Shown here in pieces: positions 35,801-42,864 of a stretch of 64,000 nucleotides of DNA. The DNA comes from Dehalobacter sp. CP. GTDB taxonomy: Bacteria; Bacillota_B; Desulfitobacteriia; Desulfitobacteriales; Syntrophobotulaceae. Location of the stretch: contig VMEE01000095.1 of NCBI GenBank assembly GCA_009910795.1, positions 48,938-112,937 of the forward strand, in the 5' to 3' direction. A model generated the notes under the pieces. That model did no database searches. It was not told where the DNA came from and worked only from the letters and a program-made list of their open reading frames with translations. Each line of letters opens with the position of its first letter. The stretch's first letter is position 1. The position numbers and the translations under genes are program-made.

Positions 35801-37084
35801 ATGGTCGATTTCTTCCTGGGGAATAGAAAAAGCGGAGGATTTTTCGTCCTCCGCCTGTTCTATGGCTTCGATTTGCTGCTGAGCCGTCGGGAAAATGGTT
35901 AGCTGTATACGATCTCCGCCAGAACTGTTTCCTCCGCTTGATGTCTCAGGTTGTTCATGTATCCCGTCCAGCCCAGCTGGTCGGCCGCCTTGTCCGGGGC
36001 GGGACTTCTCTGCAAAAGCTTGGCTGTAATCTGTTCGATCCGATCCTTTGCCGTCCGGTCGGTCTCCGCCAGGTGGCTGTTCAGCTGGCCCGACAGTGTC
36101 AGACTGGCGTACAACCCTTTCTTGTTGTTTTTCAGATATGTCTTGCGCAGCATCCCATACTTGCCGATGTGCGCCGCTTCCTCCGGCAGCGTCAGGTCGG
36201 GAATCAGGTATTCGCCCTGCGGCGTGTAAGTCAGTTCCATCTTCGCCACCCCTTTCAAATCTCGAGTTTTGCGCCTTACTTTCATTGTGTCCGGCATCCT
36301 CATTTTTAGCAAAGGTATGGTTAGGATTTTTCTCTGCCTTATGCTGCTCCTTAACCGTCACCCCGATTTCCCGCAGGAGCATTTCGGAGATATCGCTGGC
36401 GGCGGCTCCCAAACAGGAAACGGTGTTCAGGGTATTAAAGTTCAAAACACTTTGGAAGTCCTCAAAACCAAAATGCTTTGCGGCATCACAGCCACAGCGG
36501 ACTAAGAGCATATAGGCTGCGGAGCTTTTCAGTGCGTCTTTAAAAATGACTTCCACGTTCTGGACGTCCAATTCCTCCAGGAAACTGTTTTCGCGGGATT
36601 CCAACAGTTCGGAGAGATAATCCGGGAAATTGTCCTCTACGGCGTTGCGGGCGGCGGAGATTAAGGCGGTTGCCAATTCCCGCTTTTCCTCCAGCTCGCC
36701 AAAGGCATTCTCCAATGTTTCCGTTACGGCCTCCCCGTATTGATCCTTCATTTCCCAGAGTATGATAGGGCGATTATAACGGCTGTTGGTATCCGACACG
36801 TCAAACACATAGCGCAGGTTGGAGCGGCCCCCGCTGTCGTCGATAAGGGCGATGCCCTTGGCGCCCTTGTTCACCCACCGGCCCAGTTTCTCGTTCCATA
36901 CCTCAATCGGAGCGCAGGCGGTCGCATCGGGACGCTGGGCGTAAATCAGCAACTGGTCCTGGAAGGGGTACTTGTAGTTCCAAGCCGCCGTTTGCAGGAA
37001 GTCTGTCCAGTTAAGCGGAGTTTTGACGACATTTAGAGCTGTCCTCTCTGCAAGTTCCGTAATCAGCCGCAATTTTGCTGCCAC
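29819..37084 (-). CDS. Giant DNA methylase-helicase of conjugative elements
   Basis: 2421 residues from a GTG at 37082-37084 (AGGAGGG upstream). Domains in order: an ArdC/LPD-like N-terminus (about 1-130), a long low-complexity stretch rich in Gly, Gln and Ser (about 260-400), linker domains, an N6-methylase domain with motif I NILEPACGTGNFFG near 922 and motif IV GNVPFGSYG near 988, then an SF2/SNF2-like helicase with Walker A HCVGAGKT near 1612, DEAD box LFVDEADF near 1775 and motif VI QRAGRIVRQG near 2103, and a coiled-coil tail. GNVPF replaces the NPPY/NPPF catalytic motif. It probably protects the element against restriction or processes its DNA on entry. Confidence 0.92.
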   Translation of the reverse strand: MAAKLRLITELAERTALNVVKTPLNWTDFLQTAAWNYKYPFQDQLLIYAQRPDATACAPIEVWNEKLGRWVNKGAKGIALIDDSGGRSNLRYVFDVSDTNSRYNRPIILWEMKDQYGEAVTETLENAFGELEEKRELATALISAARNAVEDNFPDYLSELLESRENSFLEELDVQNVEVIFKDALKSSAAYMLLVRCGCDAAKHFGFEDFQSVLNFNTLNTVSCLGAAASDISEMLLREIGVTVKEQHKAEKNPNHTFAKNEDAGHNESKAQNSRFERGGEDGTDLHAAGRIPDSRPDAAGGSGAHRQVWDAAQDISEKQQERVVRQSDTVGPAEQPPGGDRPDGKGSDRTDYSQAFAEKSRPGQGGRPAGLDGIHEQPETSSGGNSSGGDRIQLTIFPTAQQQIEAIEQAEDEKSSAFSIPQEEIDHALCRGTGSQNGKFRIYLHYQEQHTPKETIAFLKREYGIGGGTHIFLDGTSGNQWHDTKGISLSRIGSSITNPELRLSWNQVVKRLGELIAASRYLKGWEKEYLEKEYRPIYEQLVEEHRRQLTEQAYARENLSREPSPSEKTENLPRKDAHFVLSLGDKVYLGADEYEIISLEDRKVLLSDTDFPLFSKELARDDLERMLQENPLNDHLLVIGEEPEQTPQEETGQENAGKMPPRELYQAYLPEIVNRIRAGEIYPYLRDRDTDPDSAERELDEALDNVILSMREEHPDFYEAYAARPMFKEWLAEDVFQRTYEDFLTEERDSVTLHADDPDAPEWVRGTESQPTEKEMTGGMELVIEDSEASKAAKDLQPETLKQPRANFRITNNNLGAGGQKTKYGWNAAAIRLLNQLEGQNRLATPEEQETLSKYVGWGGLPQVFDGQNSQWAKEYAELKELLSEDEYTSARASTLNAHYTSPVVIKAIYVCLENMGFKTGNILEPACGTGNFFGLVPESMQGSKLYGVELDGITGRIAKQLYQNASIAVQGFEETSLPDSFFDLAVGNVPFGSYGVADKKYDKHKFYIHDYFFAKTLDKVRPGGIIAFITSKGTMDKQNPEVRKYIAQRAELLGAVRLPSNAFLANAGTEVTADILFLQKRDRVIDIEPDWVHLSTTEDGIPVNRYFADNPMMVLGTMVYDERMYGNRSETACIPYGNADLGGLLRNALENIHAEITEYELDELGDEADDSIPADPNVRNFSYCLADGEIYYRENSRMNRVETSVTAAGRIKGMIGIRDCVRDLIEYQTEDYGDESILKQQRKLNILYDTFVAKYWLLNSRGNNMAFSDDSSYCLLCSLEILDENGELERKADMFTKRTIRQRTAVTHVDTAAEALAISIAEKARVDMAFMQNLTGLSEERLADDLQGVIFRDFGKMIPENVPRAFFQVDSFPYVTADEYLSGNVREKLKQVQELARILPLEQGEKLTANIKALEAVQPKYLSASEIDVRLGATWLPPEVVKDFIFELLETPPMYRRHIDVFYSSYTANWNVKGKNDDRSDNIKANVTCGTKRINAYKIIEETLNLRDVRIFDTVCEDGAERRVLNKKETAIAQQKQEAIKETFQNWIWQDPERREQLTRIYNDRFNAIRPREYDGSHIRFTGMNPEISLRQHQVDAVAHILYGGNTLLAHCVGAGKTYEMTAAAMESKHLGLCNKSLFVVPNHLTEQWAGEFLQLYPSANILVATKKDFETQNRKKFCARIATGDYDAVIIGHSQFEKIPISRERQKRQLEEQIMEITGGIQELKEERGERYAIKQLERTKKALKLKLDKLNDTSRKDDVVTFEELGVDRLFVDEADFYKNLFLYTKMRNVAGLSQTEAQKSSDLFAKCRYLDELTEGRGIIFATGTPISNSITEMYTMQRYLQYEVLRRNGLQHFDCWASTFGETVTAIELAPEGTGYRAKTRFARFYNLPELMNMFKEVADIKTADMLNLPVPKANFRNVAVKPSQFQQNMVAELAERAEQVRNRMVEPNKDNMLKITNDGRKLALDQRLMSPMLPDYEESKVNACVENIFRFWQEHQDKKLTQLVFCDLSTPKNDGNFNVYDDVRQKLIAGGIPADEIAFIHNADTETRKKELFAKVRKGQVRILLGSTFKMGAGTNVQDKLIALHDLDCPWRPRDLEQRAGRIVRQGNKNDEVHIFRYVTENTFDAYLYQILENKQRFISQIMTSKSPVRSAEDIDETALSYAEVKALATGNPFIKEKMDLDIQVSKLKLLKANHLSQRYALEDRLLKQYPKQIKSIEERLAGYEKDLARYERHSTLEPVENGTEESKFAGMTVKGAAYTEKAKAGTAILEACKLMTSPEPQELGSYMGFQMLISFDTFGKQYQVALRGALSHPVTLGADILGNITRINNVLAEMPKKLEYSREQLKTLHQQVETAKEQIEIPFEKEQELQTKSARLAELNVLLNMDKRENEMLDDEPDEEPELSEKKAVGYER

Positions 37085-37113
37085 GTTTATCCCTCCTTGC
37101 TCCTTACTCGTGC

Positions 37114-37413
37114 TTATCTTTCCGGCTCCCGTTTTTTCTTCTTGGTCTGCCCCACCAGACTTTCATCGGGACCCTTTTCCTTTTGCAGGCTTCTCTCATG
37201 ATGGACCTCATCCAGCGCGCGCTTGCAAAGATCTTCAAGGGCGGTCAGACGGTAGCTGCAATAATGCCCCCAATGATAATCCTTTTCTCCCTTTTTGCAT
37301 CTCCAGGTTACAAACTTGGCGGGAGCATTTTCGTTCTGCCCGATGACAAATTCCAAATTCCCCACACTCAGCCGGTCGGTGATGGCATAGCCTGCGTTGG
37401 TTTCTCTCTCCAT
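37114..37413 (-). CDS. Small conjugative-element protein
   Basis: 99 residues; AGGAGG eight bases before the ATG. A soluble domain (about 8-80) contains FVIGQNENAPAKFVTW, then CKKGEKDYHWGHY with a Cys and two His, and a helical ALEDLCKRALDEV. A basic tail KKKKREPER ends it. Function is not known. It sits directly upstream of the giant methylase-helicase gene (29 bp) and probably belongs to the same transcript. Confidence 0.7.
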   Translation of the reverse strand: MERETNAGYAITDRLSVGNLEFVIGQNENAPAKFVTWRCKKGEKDYHWGHYCSYRLTALEDLCKRALDEVHHERSLQKEKGPDESLVGQTKKKKREPER

Positions 37414-37425
37414 CCAAGATACCTC

Positions 37426-38055
37426 CTACCGCGCCTGTTCCTGTTTTCTGTGTTTAACTTGTCTTTCAGCTTCAATCTGCCACAGCCGTTCCTTGACCCA
37501 ATCGGGCATGCATTCCGGTTTGATGACGCCTAAAATGTCCGAACGGTTCCAGCGGGATTCCTTGCCGGAATAGAGATTGACAACGTACACCGCCCGTCCT
37601 CTGGCTTTGCCCTGGGCGCCGAAGCCGCCCGTGACCAGTATCAGCTGCTTGTCGGCGGTGCGGTATTCCGGGCGCAAAGACTCTTGGCGAAGAACCGCCA
37701 CTTTGTCCTCTATGCTCTCCCCGGCATCATCCGGAACACAGTGTTTCAGCGTTAAAGGCTCCAAGGGAACGGTTATCTTAGCCCGTTCCGCTTTAACCGC
37801 TTCAATCTGGGCCGTTGCACGGGAGATAAATTCAGCCATCATCTCCAGATAGTCCGCGCTTACGACTCCCTCGGAATATTGCTCTACGCCAAAAGGATTG
37901 TCCCAGGAACAATTGCACACCATATACGGGCTGCCGGGACTTTTTCCATCCTCCAGAAAAAGGATTTCCTTGTCTCCGAGGCAGACGGCATGTTTTACTT
38001 CATAGGTGTCCACCATCCGTTTTTCATTGCCCACGTTCTTCACGCTCCAATCCAT
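37426..38055 (-). CDS. Hypothetical conjugative-element protein, 209 residues
   Basis: Soluble protein without membrane segments. Landmarks are GDKEILFLEDGKS, the strand-helix YMVCNCSWDNPFGV, a helical FISRATAQIEAVKAERAKI and VTGGFGAQGKARGRAVYVVN. C-terminus basic with KHRKQEQAR. The family is not recognised. The start ATG at 38053-38055 has no clear ribosome site except GGGAG, which is buried in the terminator-like hairpin stem directly upstream; this may restrict translation. An ATG 13 codons in has no better context. Confidence 0.6.
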   Translation of the reverse strand: MDWSVKNVGNEKRMVDTYEVKHAVCLGDKEILFLEDGKSPGSPYMVCNCSWDNPFGVEQYSEGVVSADYLEMMAEFISRATAQIEAVKAERAKITVPLEPLTLKHCVPDDAGESIEDKVAVLRQESLRPEYRTADKQLILVTGGFGAQGKARGRAVYVVNLYSGKESRWNRSDILGVIKPECMPDWVKERLWQIEAERQVKHRKQEQAR

Positions 38056-38062
38056 TAAATAG

Positions 38063-38090
38063 AAAAGCTCCCTGCATTCTTACAGAGAGC
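38063..38090 (-). terminator. Terminator-like hairpin in the leader of the 209-residue gene
   Basis: GCTCTCTG (38083-38090) pairs with CAGGGAGC (38067-38074; one G-T) around eight bases and is followed by TTTTC on the minus strand. Its 3' arm contains the only GGGAG before the next start codon. It can act as terminator for the 60-residue gene or attenuate the next one. Confidence 0.6.
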
Positions 38091-38094
38091 CGTT

Positions 38095-38277
38095 TTACTG
38101 TCCGAAAAAAGAAAGCGGCTGTTTTCTCCGTTCTTTTCCGGCGTTATCCACTTCCTTCACACCGTTATCCACAATATTCACATTTCTATCTTTATTCTGT
38201 AACTCTTTGTTTCCGTAATTAGCCTGCCGGATCAGGGTCCGGAAAGTCTTTGGTTTCTTCTGCGCAGCCTGTTTCAC
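38095..38277 (-). CDS. Small basic protein, 60 residues
   Basis: Starts with GTG (38275-38277); GGAGGAG six bases upstream supports it. Composition is basic and Asn/Lys-rich (KQAAQKKPKTFRTLIRQ, NKELQNKDRNVNIV), with a C-terminal LSFFGQ, and is largely unstructured. Related 60-residue proteins occur with ParA/ParB genes in clostridial elements; no function is known. It is followed by a terminator-like hairpin. Confidence 0.55.
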   Translation of the reverse strand: MKQAAQKKPKTFRTLIRQANYGNKELQNKDRNVNIVDNGVKEVDNAGKERRKQPLSFFGQ

Positions 38278-38346
38278 AACATTCTCCTCCGTTAGTATTT
38301 TGGATCTCCTTCTTTAAGGCTGAGTATTTCTTTTTCGGCTGGTAAT

Positions 38347-38394
38347 TTAAGGGGGTGAGGTGTGGAGAGGGGGGGCAAAACAGCAGGGCTTCAC
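38347..38394 (-). CDS. Possible 15-residue peptide with strong ribosome site
   Basis: A GTG at 38392-38394 is preceded by AGGAGG at four bases and opens a 15-codon frame with the start VKPCCFAPPL and two prolines at the end (TSPP). No other gene fits this 170 bp gap. It might be a leader peptide that couples translation to the next gene, or an accident of the GC-rich stretch. Confidence 0.25.
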   Translation of the reverse strand: MKPCCFAPPLHTSPP

Positions 38395-38447
38395 GCCGCC
38401 TCCTAAAAAAGGAAAGACTACCCCCTTGGTTTAAGAATTTTTGTTTG

Positions 38448-38621
38448 CTAGTCTCTGAATAAAGCATGCCGCTCTTTGCCGCTTTTATCTGAACGCTTGT
38501 CACATTTCGGGCAAAGCCTGCAATCCTTCTGCTCCGGCTTTTTAAAGGGCTTGCGGTCATATCCCGGCTTTTCCTGCATGATGCGCTCATATTCACGCAA
38601 TTGCCCTTCCGTAAAGTACAT
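38448..38621 (-). CDS. Small Cys-rich protein, possible zinc ribbon
   Basis: 57 residues from the ATG at 38619-38621 with AGGAG nine bases upstream. N-terminal half helical (MYFTEGQLREYERIMQEK), then three cysteines CRLCPKC in a Cys-x2-Cys-x2-Cys row, and a basic tail. It is probably a metal-binding small protein; function unknown. A terminator-like hairpin lies just before its ribosome site. Confidence 0.6.
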   Translation of the reverse strand: MYFTEGQLREYERIMQEKPGYDRKPFKKPEQKDCRLCPKCDKRSDKSGKERHALFRD

Positions 38622-38649
38622 GGAACCATCTCCTCTCACAAAAGGACAT

Positions 38650-38678
38650 AAAAAAACGCTCTTGCTTATGGAAGAACG
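38650..38678 (-). terminator. Terminator-like hairpin in the leader of the Cys-rich gene
   Basis: CGTTCTT (38672-38678) pairs with AAGAGCG (38657-38663; one G-T) on the minus strand and is followed by seven T, then about 15 bases later the AGGAG of the next gene. It also lies 30 bp after the parB stop, so it could simply terminate parAB. Confidence 0.7.
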
Positions 38679-38708
38679 AAAATACCATTTGGCTGCTCAT
38701 ATTCTGTT

Positions 38709-39650
38709 TCAGCGCTCTTGCTCCCGCTGGCGTTTTTTATACCAGCTTTCAAGCAGCTGGATGATCAAGTCCTCCTTTTGTTTATCTGAAAAGTTTTTTG
38801 GGAAAAAGCGGTCGATACGCTCTTTTTGGATATTGAACTTTTCCTTTTGGTTCGGTTTTTCCTCGGTAAGAATAGTATAAATGACATCAGCGCTCAGTCT
38901 GCCCTCCTGACTAAGTTTTTTCAGACGTTGAGCCTGGGATAAGGATGGCGTGTTTTCCTCCTGCTTCATTGTCTCCAATAGTTCCGTTTGTTCTTTTTCG
39001 GTCAAGTAGGAGATTTCCACAGCGGGATTAAAGGCAATTTGTTTTTCGTCTACCATTTCTAGAATGGGTGGGATGAGTTCGGTTAGACGGATATAACGTT
39101 GAATTTGATTTCTACTTTCACCAACTTGCTCGCCAAGAATCTCTACGGAATACTTACCCTTTAAATCCTGCCCAACTTGGGTAGAATTTTCTTTGCTAGG
39201 TCTACCCGCTTGCCGTTTCATAGCGTCCAGCTTCATTTTGTATGCTAGCGCTTTCTCGCTTGGCAGAATGCTTTCCCGCTGTAGATTGCTATCCACCATG
39301 GCGACAATTGCCTCATCGTCGCTTAACTCGCGGACAATGCAGGGCATTGTCTCATTCCCCGCCAGTTCACTTGCTTTTTTGCGCCGGTGCCCGGCAACCA
39401 TTTCATAACCGCCGTCCGCTTTGGACCGAACAAGAGCTGGAACCAGGATGCCGTACTGTTTAACACTTTCCGCCATTTCCAGCATGGCTTCATCCGCCTT
39501 AACTTTAAAAGGATGGTTGGGAAAATCGCTGATTTCCGATAAAGGAATATCTAAAACCTTCTCGCGCTGTTTGTCCTCGCGGCTGGCATCGGTTTCAAAT
39601 AATTCATCTACCGAGGTCAACCTCATGTTTTTGACGTTGCTTTTGGCCAA
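38709..39650 (-). CDS. parB: ParB/Spo0J-family partition protein
   Basis: 313 residues from a TTG at 39648-39650; GGAGGTG seven bases upstream supports this unusual start, inside the parA end (47 bp overlap). The ParB CTPase domain has VAGHRRKKAS and IVAMVDSNLQRESILPSEKA motifs; the central HTH contains VEILGEQVGESRNQIQRYI. The last ~60 residues are basic and helical. With ParA it stabilises the element in the host; related ParB proteins on ICEs may also control replication or transcription. Confidence 0.9.
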   Translation of the reverse strand: MAKSNVKNMRLTSVDELFETDASREDKQREKVLDIPLSEISDFPNHPFKVKADEAMLEMAESVKQYGILVPALVRSKADGGYEMVAGHRRKKASELAGNETMPCIVRELSDDEAIVAMVDSNLQRESILPSEKALAYKMKLDAMKRQAGRPSKENSTQVGQDLKGKYSVEILGEQVGESRNQIQRYIRLTELIPPILEMVDEKQIAFNPAVEISYLTEKEQTELLETMKQEENTPSLSQAQRLKKLSQEGRLSADVIYTILTEEKPNQKEKFNIQKERIDRFFPKNFSDKQKEDLIIQLLESWYKKRQREQER

Positions 39651-40425
39651 TTTCCAACACCTCCTTTGTGAAGGCCTGATAGGCCTTGGCGGCTATCCCG
39701 TGCGGATCGTGGGCAAAGATGCTTTTTCCCTCGGCACTTGTTTCAGCTGCCCGTATGGATAACGGGATTTCCGTTTGGAATACACAGAGTTTATCCCCGT
39801 AGTCCCGCCGTAGGACAAAGGAAATGTCCTTGGCAAAGGTGGTGCGGTTATCAACCATTGTGAGCAAAATGCCGTCTATCGTCAGCTTTGGATTGATTTG
39901 TCTTCTTACCCTGGCTATGGTCTGCATCAGCTGGGTCATTCCTTTAGCCGGAAGGTAGTGGGCTTGGACAGGGATGATCACGCTGTCGGCGGCGGCCAGA
40001 GCGTTGATGGTCATCATGCCGAGAGAGGGCATGCAATCAATAAGAACGTAATCGTACTTCTGCTTAACGGAATTGATATAGCTGCGCAGAACCATTTCCC
40101 TGCTCATGGCGTTTACCAGTGACACCTCGATAGCGGACAGTTCAATGTTTCCCGGTATAAGGTCAACACCTTCCGGTTGGTGCAATATGCCTTCGTCAGA
40201 ATCAAACCTCTCCTCTGTCATGACTTTTGTAAGGATTGTTGCCAAGGTTATGGGTAAATTGTCCGGCTGATGAAAGCCCAAGGAATCCGTGAGGTTACCT
40301 TGGGCGTCTGCGTCTACCAGCAACACTTTTTTACCTTGGACTGCAAGACCGATTCCAAGGTTCACTGCTGTTGTCGTTTTCCCCACACCCCCTTTTTGAT
40401 TGGCTAGAGCAATTACTTTGGACAT
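39604..40425 (-). CDS. parA: ParA-family partition ATPase
   Basis: 273 residues. Full deviant Walker A box ALANQKGGVGKTTTAVNL (7-24) with both lysines, VDADAQGNLTDSL at about 38-50, and VLIDCMPSLGMM as Walker B. Length fits chromosomal-type (type Ib-like, without long HTH N-terminus) ParA/Soj. AAGGGGGAG lies seven bases before the ATG. It is the first visible gene of the conjugative backbone and overlaps parB, so both are co-translated. Confidence 0.93.
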   Translation of the reverse strand: MSKVIALANQKGGVGKTTTAVNLGIGLAVQGKKVLLVDADAQGNLTDSLGFHQPDNLPITLATILTKVMTEERFDSDEGILHQPEGVDLIPGNIELSAIEVSLVNAMSREMVLRSYINSVKQKYDYVLIDCMPSLGMMTINALAAADSVIIPVQAHYLPAKGMTQLMQTIARVRRQINPKLTIDGILLTMVDNRTTFAKDISFVLRRDYGDKLCVFQTEIPLSIRAAETSAEGKSIFAHDPHGIAAKAYQAFTKEVLEIGQKQRQKHEVDLGR

Positions 40426-40445
40426 ATTTTCTCCCCCTTAATACG

Positions 40446-40488
40446 AAAAAGCCGCCTGCTTTTGTTCGCACAAAATTAAGCAAACGGC
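40446..40488 (-). terminator. Terminator-like hairpin in the parA leader
   Basis: GCCGTTTGCTT (40478-40488) pairs with AAGCAGGCGGC (40451-40461; two G-T-type mismatches) on the minus strand, followed by five T (40446-40450) and then the ribosome site of parA. It can stop transcripts from the ABC-3C operon or attenuate parAB. Confidence 0.75.
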
Positions 40489-40528
40489 TTTTTCCTTATA
40501 AATAAAAAAAATTACATTAAATTATGGA

Positions 40529-42412
40529 TTATTTAGTTTCCTGCTTAACGAAGGGAATAAGGGCGTTATCAATACCATCAAAGATCTCAACCAAATGTAT
40601 GTGTTCGCAATCAACCCAGGCATTTTCCGAAACATGCTCTAACATTATTACCTGGAAATGTTTTTTTTGCTTTAAAATAAGTGTGTAAAAATCGTTCCAT
40701 AGCTTAAAGATGTTCTTTACCTTAGCCCAGTCACTTTTATTTGAAAGTTTATCTTCACTTTCTTTGTAGTCATATTCAGAATTGTTGAAGTAAGGAATGC
40801 TAGGTTGATCTATAATAATAAAGCTAGGAATATATAGAGAATTTTCTGATAGTAACATATGGTGCATTCCTGCAAATAAACAAAGATGCAAATATAAATG
40901 ATCTGAGCTACTGGATATTTTAGCGGTAATGGCAGATTTACTTTTCTTTAACGTTAAACGTTGATTCTTATAATCAAACCACGCTGAGAATTCACCATAC
41001 TCATCTAAAGCAACTTTAGCGCTTGAAATATAAGTTTGGATGTATTCGTTTAATGTATCAATAATTAAAGTACGTCTATCCTCTGTCCCTGAATACATAA
41101 CTTCTAATAGTTCTAATTCCTTTGATTTTTCACCAATTGATTTATCAATTTGTGAAAGGTCAAGTGGTGAAAGGTCAAGTTGCTTATATTCAGCTTTTAT
41201 CTCACCAAGCGATACAAGCTTTTGTGCCGTTGGGATTAGCACGTAATCAACGTGAGCCGTTCTTGACAGCTGATCATCAAAAGCAGCTAATCTGGCGGTC
41301 AATTCTCTAATTCGGCGCTCAATGTCCAACTCAAAGGGACGTTTTTCATGGATCGCTTTCCTTACATTTGAAAGCTCTTTAGCTAATATATTTAAGAATT
41401 GACGATATTCTCCTTGAACATTTGCTGAAAAATTTTCTTGTAGATAAGTAATAGGGCGCAGTGCATCCTCATCATCTCTCAAGCTGTCTTTATATTTATT
41501 ATAGCTTCTCTTGAATCTTCTCAACTTAGTCAACTGTAATGCTATTTTGGATCGTTCATTTTCTAATTTTTCATACTCCTGTTCTGTCGAAAAATTAGAA
41601 GAAAAACGTGAAGCTCCGTCAGCAATAAGCTGTTCGAGATGTCCTACTGCCTTTTCAAATGGCAACGCTTCATCCAAAAGTCCATTTTCTTTTGCCTGCT
41701 TTATTAACAACTGAAGTTTTTCATTAGTATGTTCCGCCTTTTTACCTAGCTTTTTCTTGTCTGCCTCCAGCACGGATATTTCCTGTTGCAATTCATTTAT
41801 TTTCTTTTGTGTCGCTATGCTGTCAATATCAATAACACCAAAAGCTAAATCAAAAATTTGAGGCCAGACATCTCGATAACGCTCAAGCGTCATTTTGTCA
41901 AAAAACATCTTTCCATTAGCAATGATATCTTTAGACAAAGTATTAAATATTTGAAAGTATCGAAATGATAATCGCGTATTTTTTCTTACACTTCGTCCGC
42001 CATACGCAATAGTTACATTGTCATCGATAGAAAATTCCTGTTCCAGGACGGATTTTATTTGATCTTCTTCCAACTTCGCATAAGGAATTTCTGGGATTTC
42101 ACCCATTTGCGAAAAATAATAATCTGGTGAGAATTTACCGTTTTCTGAAATTGCGCCACGGGCAATTGTATAAACCTTATCATTGATTGTAAAGCGTAAT
42201 CCATACCAAGCAACATTTTCTCCAATATGCTCATGTGAAATAACAACTGTCTCGTTACTACCACAAAAACAATAGTCGACAATTTCTAATACTGCAGTTT
42301 TTCCAGTTTTGCTATTTCCAGTAATAACATTAACTTTATCGTTCACGAATTGCAAAGTTCTTAGATTCCCATCTTTTAACCACAAAAGCAATTTATCAAT
42401 ATAAAAATTCAT
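40529..42412 (-). CDS. ABC-3C system ATPase (DUF3732-like, SMC/RecN-type)
   Basis: 627 residues. Walker A box VITGNSKTGKTAVLEIVDY (29-47), long coiled coil (about 205-300 and 330-420), and a C-terminal ATPase half with LHLCLFAGMHHMLL and FIIIDQPSIPYF as Walker B. This fits DUF3732, the ATPase of ABC-three-component defence systems. The start ATG overlaps the stop of the middle-component gene by 4 bp. The operon is more AT-rich than the conjugative backbone at its left. Likely senses phage or foreign DNA and controls the nuclease component. Confidence 0.85.
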   Translation of the reverse strand: MNFYIDKLLLWLKDGNLRTLQFVNDKVNVITGNSKTGKTAVLEIVDYCFCGSNETVVISHEHIGENVAWYGLRFTINDKVYTIARGAISENGKFSPDYYFSQMGEIPEIPYAKLEEDQIKSVLEQEFSIDDNVTIAYGGRSVRKNTRLSFRYFQIFNTLSKDIIANGKMFFDKMTLERYRDVWPQIFDLAFGVIDIDSIATQKKINELQQEISVLEADKKKLGKKAEHTNEKLQLLIKQAKENGLLDEALPFEKAVGHLEQLIADGASRFSSNFSTEQEYEKLENERSKIALQLTKLRRFKRSYNKYKDSLRDDEDALRPITYLQENFSANVQGEYRQFLNILAKELSNVRKAIHEKRPFELDIERRIRELTARLAAFDDQLSRTAHVDYVLIPTAQKLVSLGEIKAEYKQLDLSPLDLSQIDKSIGEKSKELELLEVMYSGTEDRRTLIIDTLNEYIQTYISSAKVALDEYGEFSAWFDYKNQRLTLKKSKSAITAKISSSSDHLYLHLCLFAGMHHMLLSENSLYIPSFIIIDQPSIPYFNNSEYDYKESEDKLSNKSDWAKVKNIFKLWNDFYTLILKQKKHFQVIMLEHVSENAWVDCEHIHLVEIFDGIDNALIPFVKQETK

Positions 42413-42864
42413 ATCTCAACCCGCAAGCTTAAGTACAATTCACTTGCGTCTCCTTTCATAAGAATATCCGCCAATCTTTTTGCTGCAGCAATCCTGTCCT
42501 TTGCTTTTCCCCCCAGAGTAGGATTGCTAAAATTGAATTTTTCGCCTGTAAATTGCACTTTTCCGTCGTTGATTTTTATAAGACCCAACTTTTCAAAGAG
42601 AATTATTGAGTTTACAGACAAAAGCAATTTATCTTGATATCTGCTACTAAAATTTGCAAAAACTATACTCTCTTTAATAATCAAATTTTCGATACTTTTT
42701 ATATTAGAATTGGTCCGTTTGAGGACTTGTAATACCCTTGTATAACTCAATAGGGGTTCAATTAACAGGCATTTAGAAATTTCCATAGTGTAGGCATATT
42801 TCAAAACTGCCAATATTGAAATGCCTGAAATTAGTTCATTGTTTTTGAGGCTGTTATTTTCCAT
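42409..42864 (-). CDS. ABC-3C system middle component
   Basis: 151 residues from the ATG at 42862-42864, which overlaps the end of the nuclease gene by 11 bp; an ATG two codons earlier is also possible (AGGT is near both). It is mostly helical with no motif typical of an enzyme: ISILAVLKYAYTMEISKCLL, then SIILFEKLGLIKINDGKVQF resembling a small winged element, and an RIAAAKRLADILMK helix. Size and position between ATPase and effector match the MC proteins of ABC-3C systems. Confidence 0.75.
   Translation of the reverse strand: MENNSLKNNELISGISILAVLKYAYTMEISKCLLIEPLLSYTRVLQVLKRTNSNIKSIENLIIKESIVFANFSSRYQDKLLLSVNSIILFEKLGLIKINDGKVQFTGEKFNFSNPTLGGKAKDRIAAAKRLADILMKGDASELYLSLRVEI

Noticed and set aside
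38219..38629. Minus-strand frame of 136 codons covering the small genes after parB
   Set aside because: It overlaps three shorter genes with good ribosome sites and has none itself; the composition looks out of frame.
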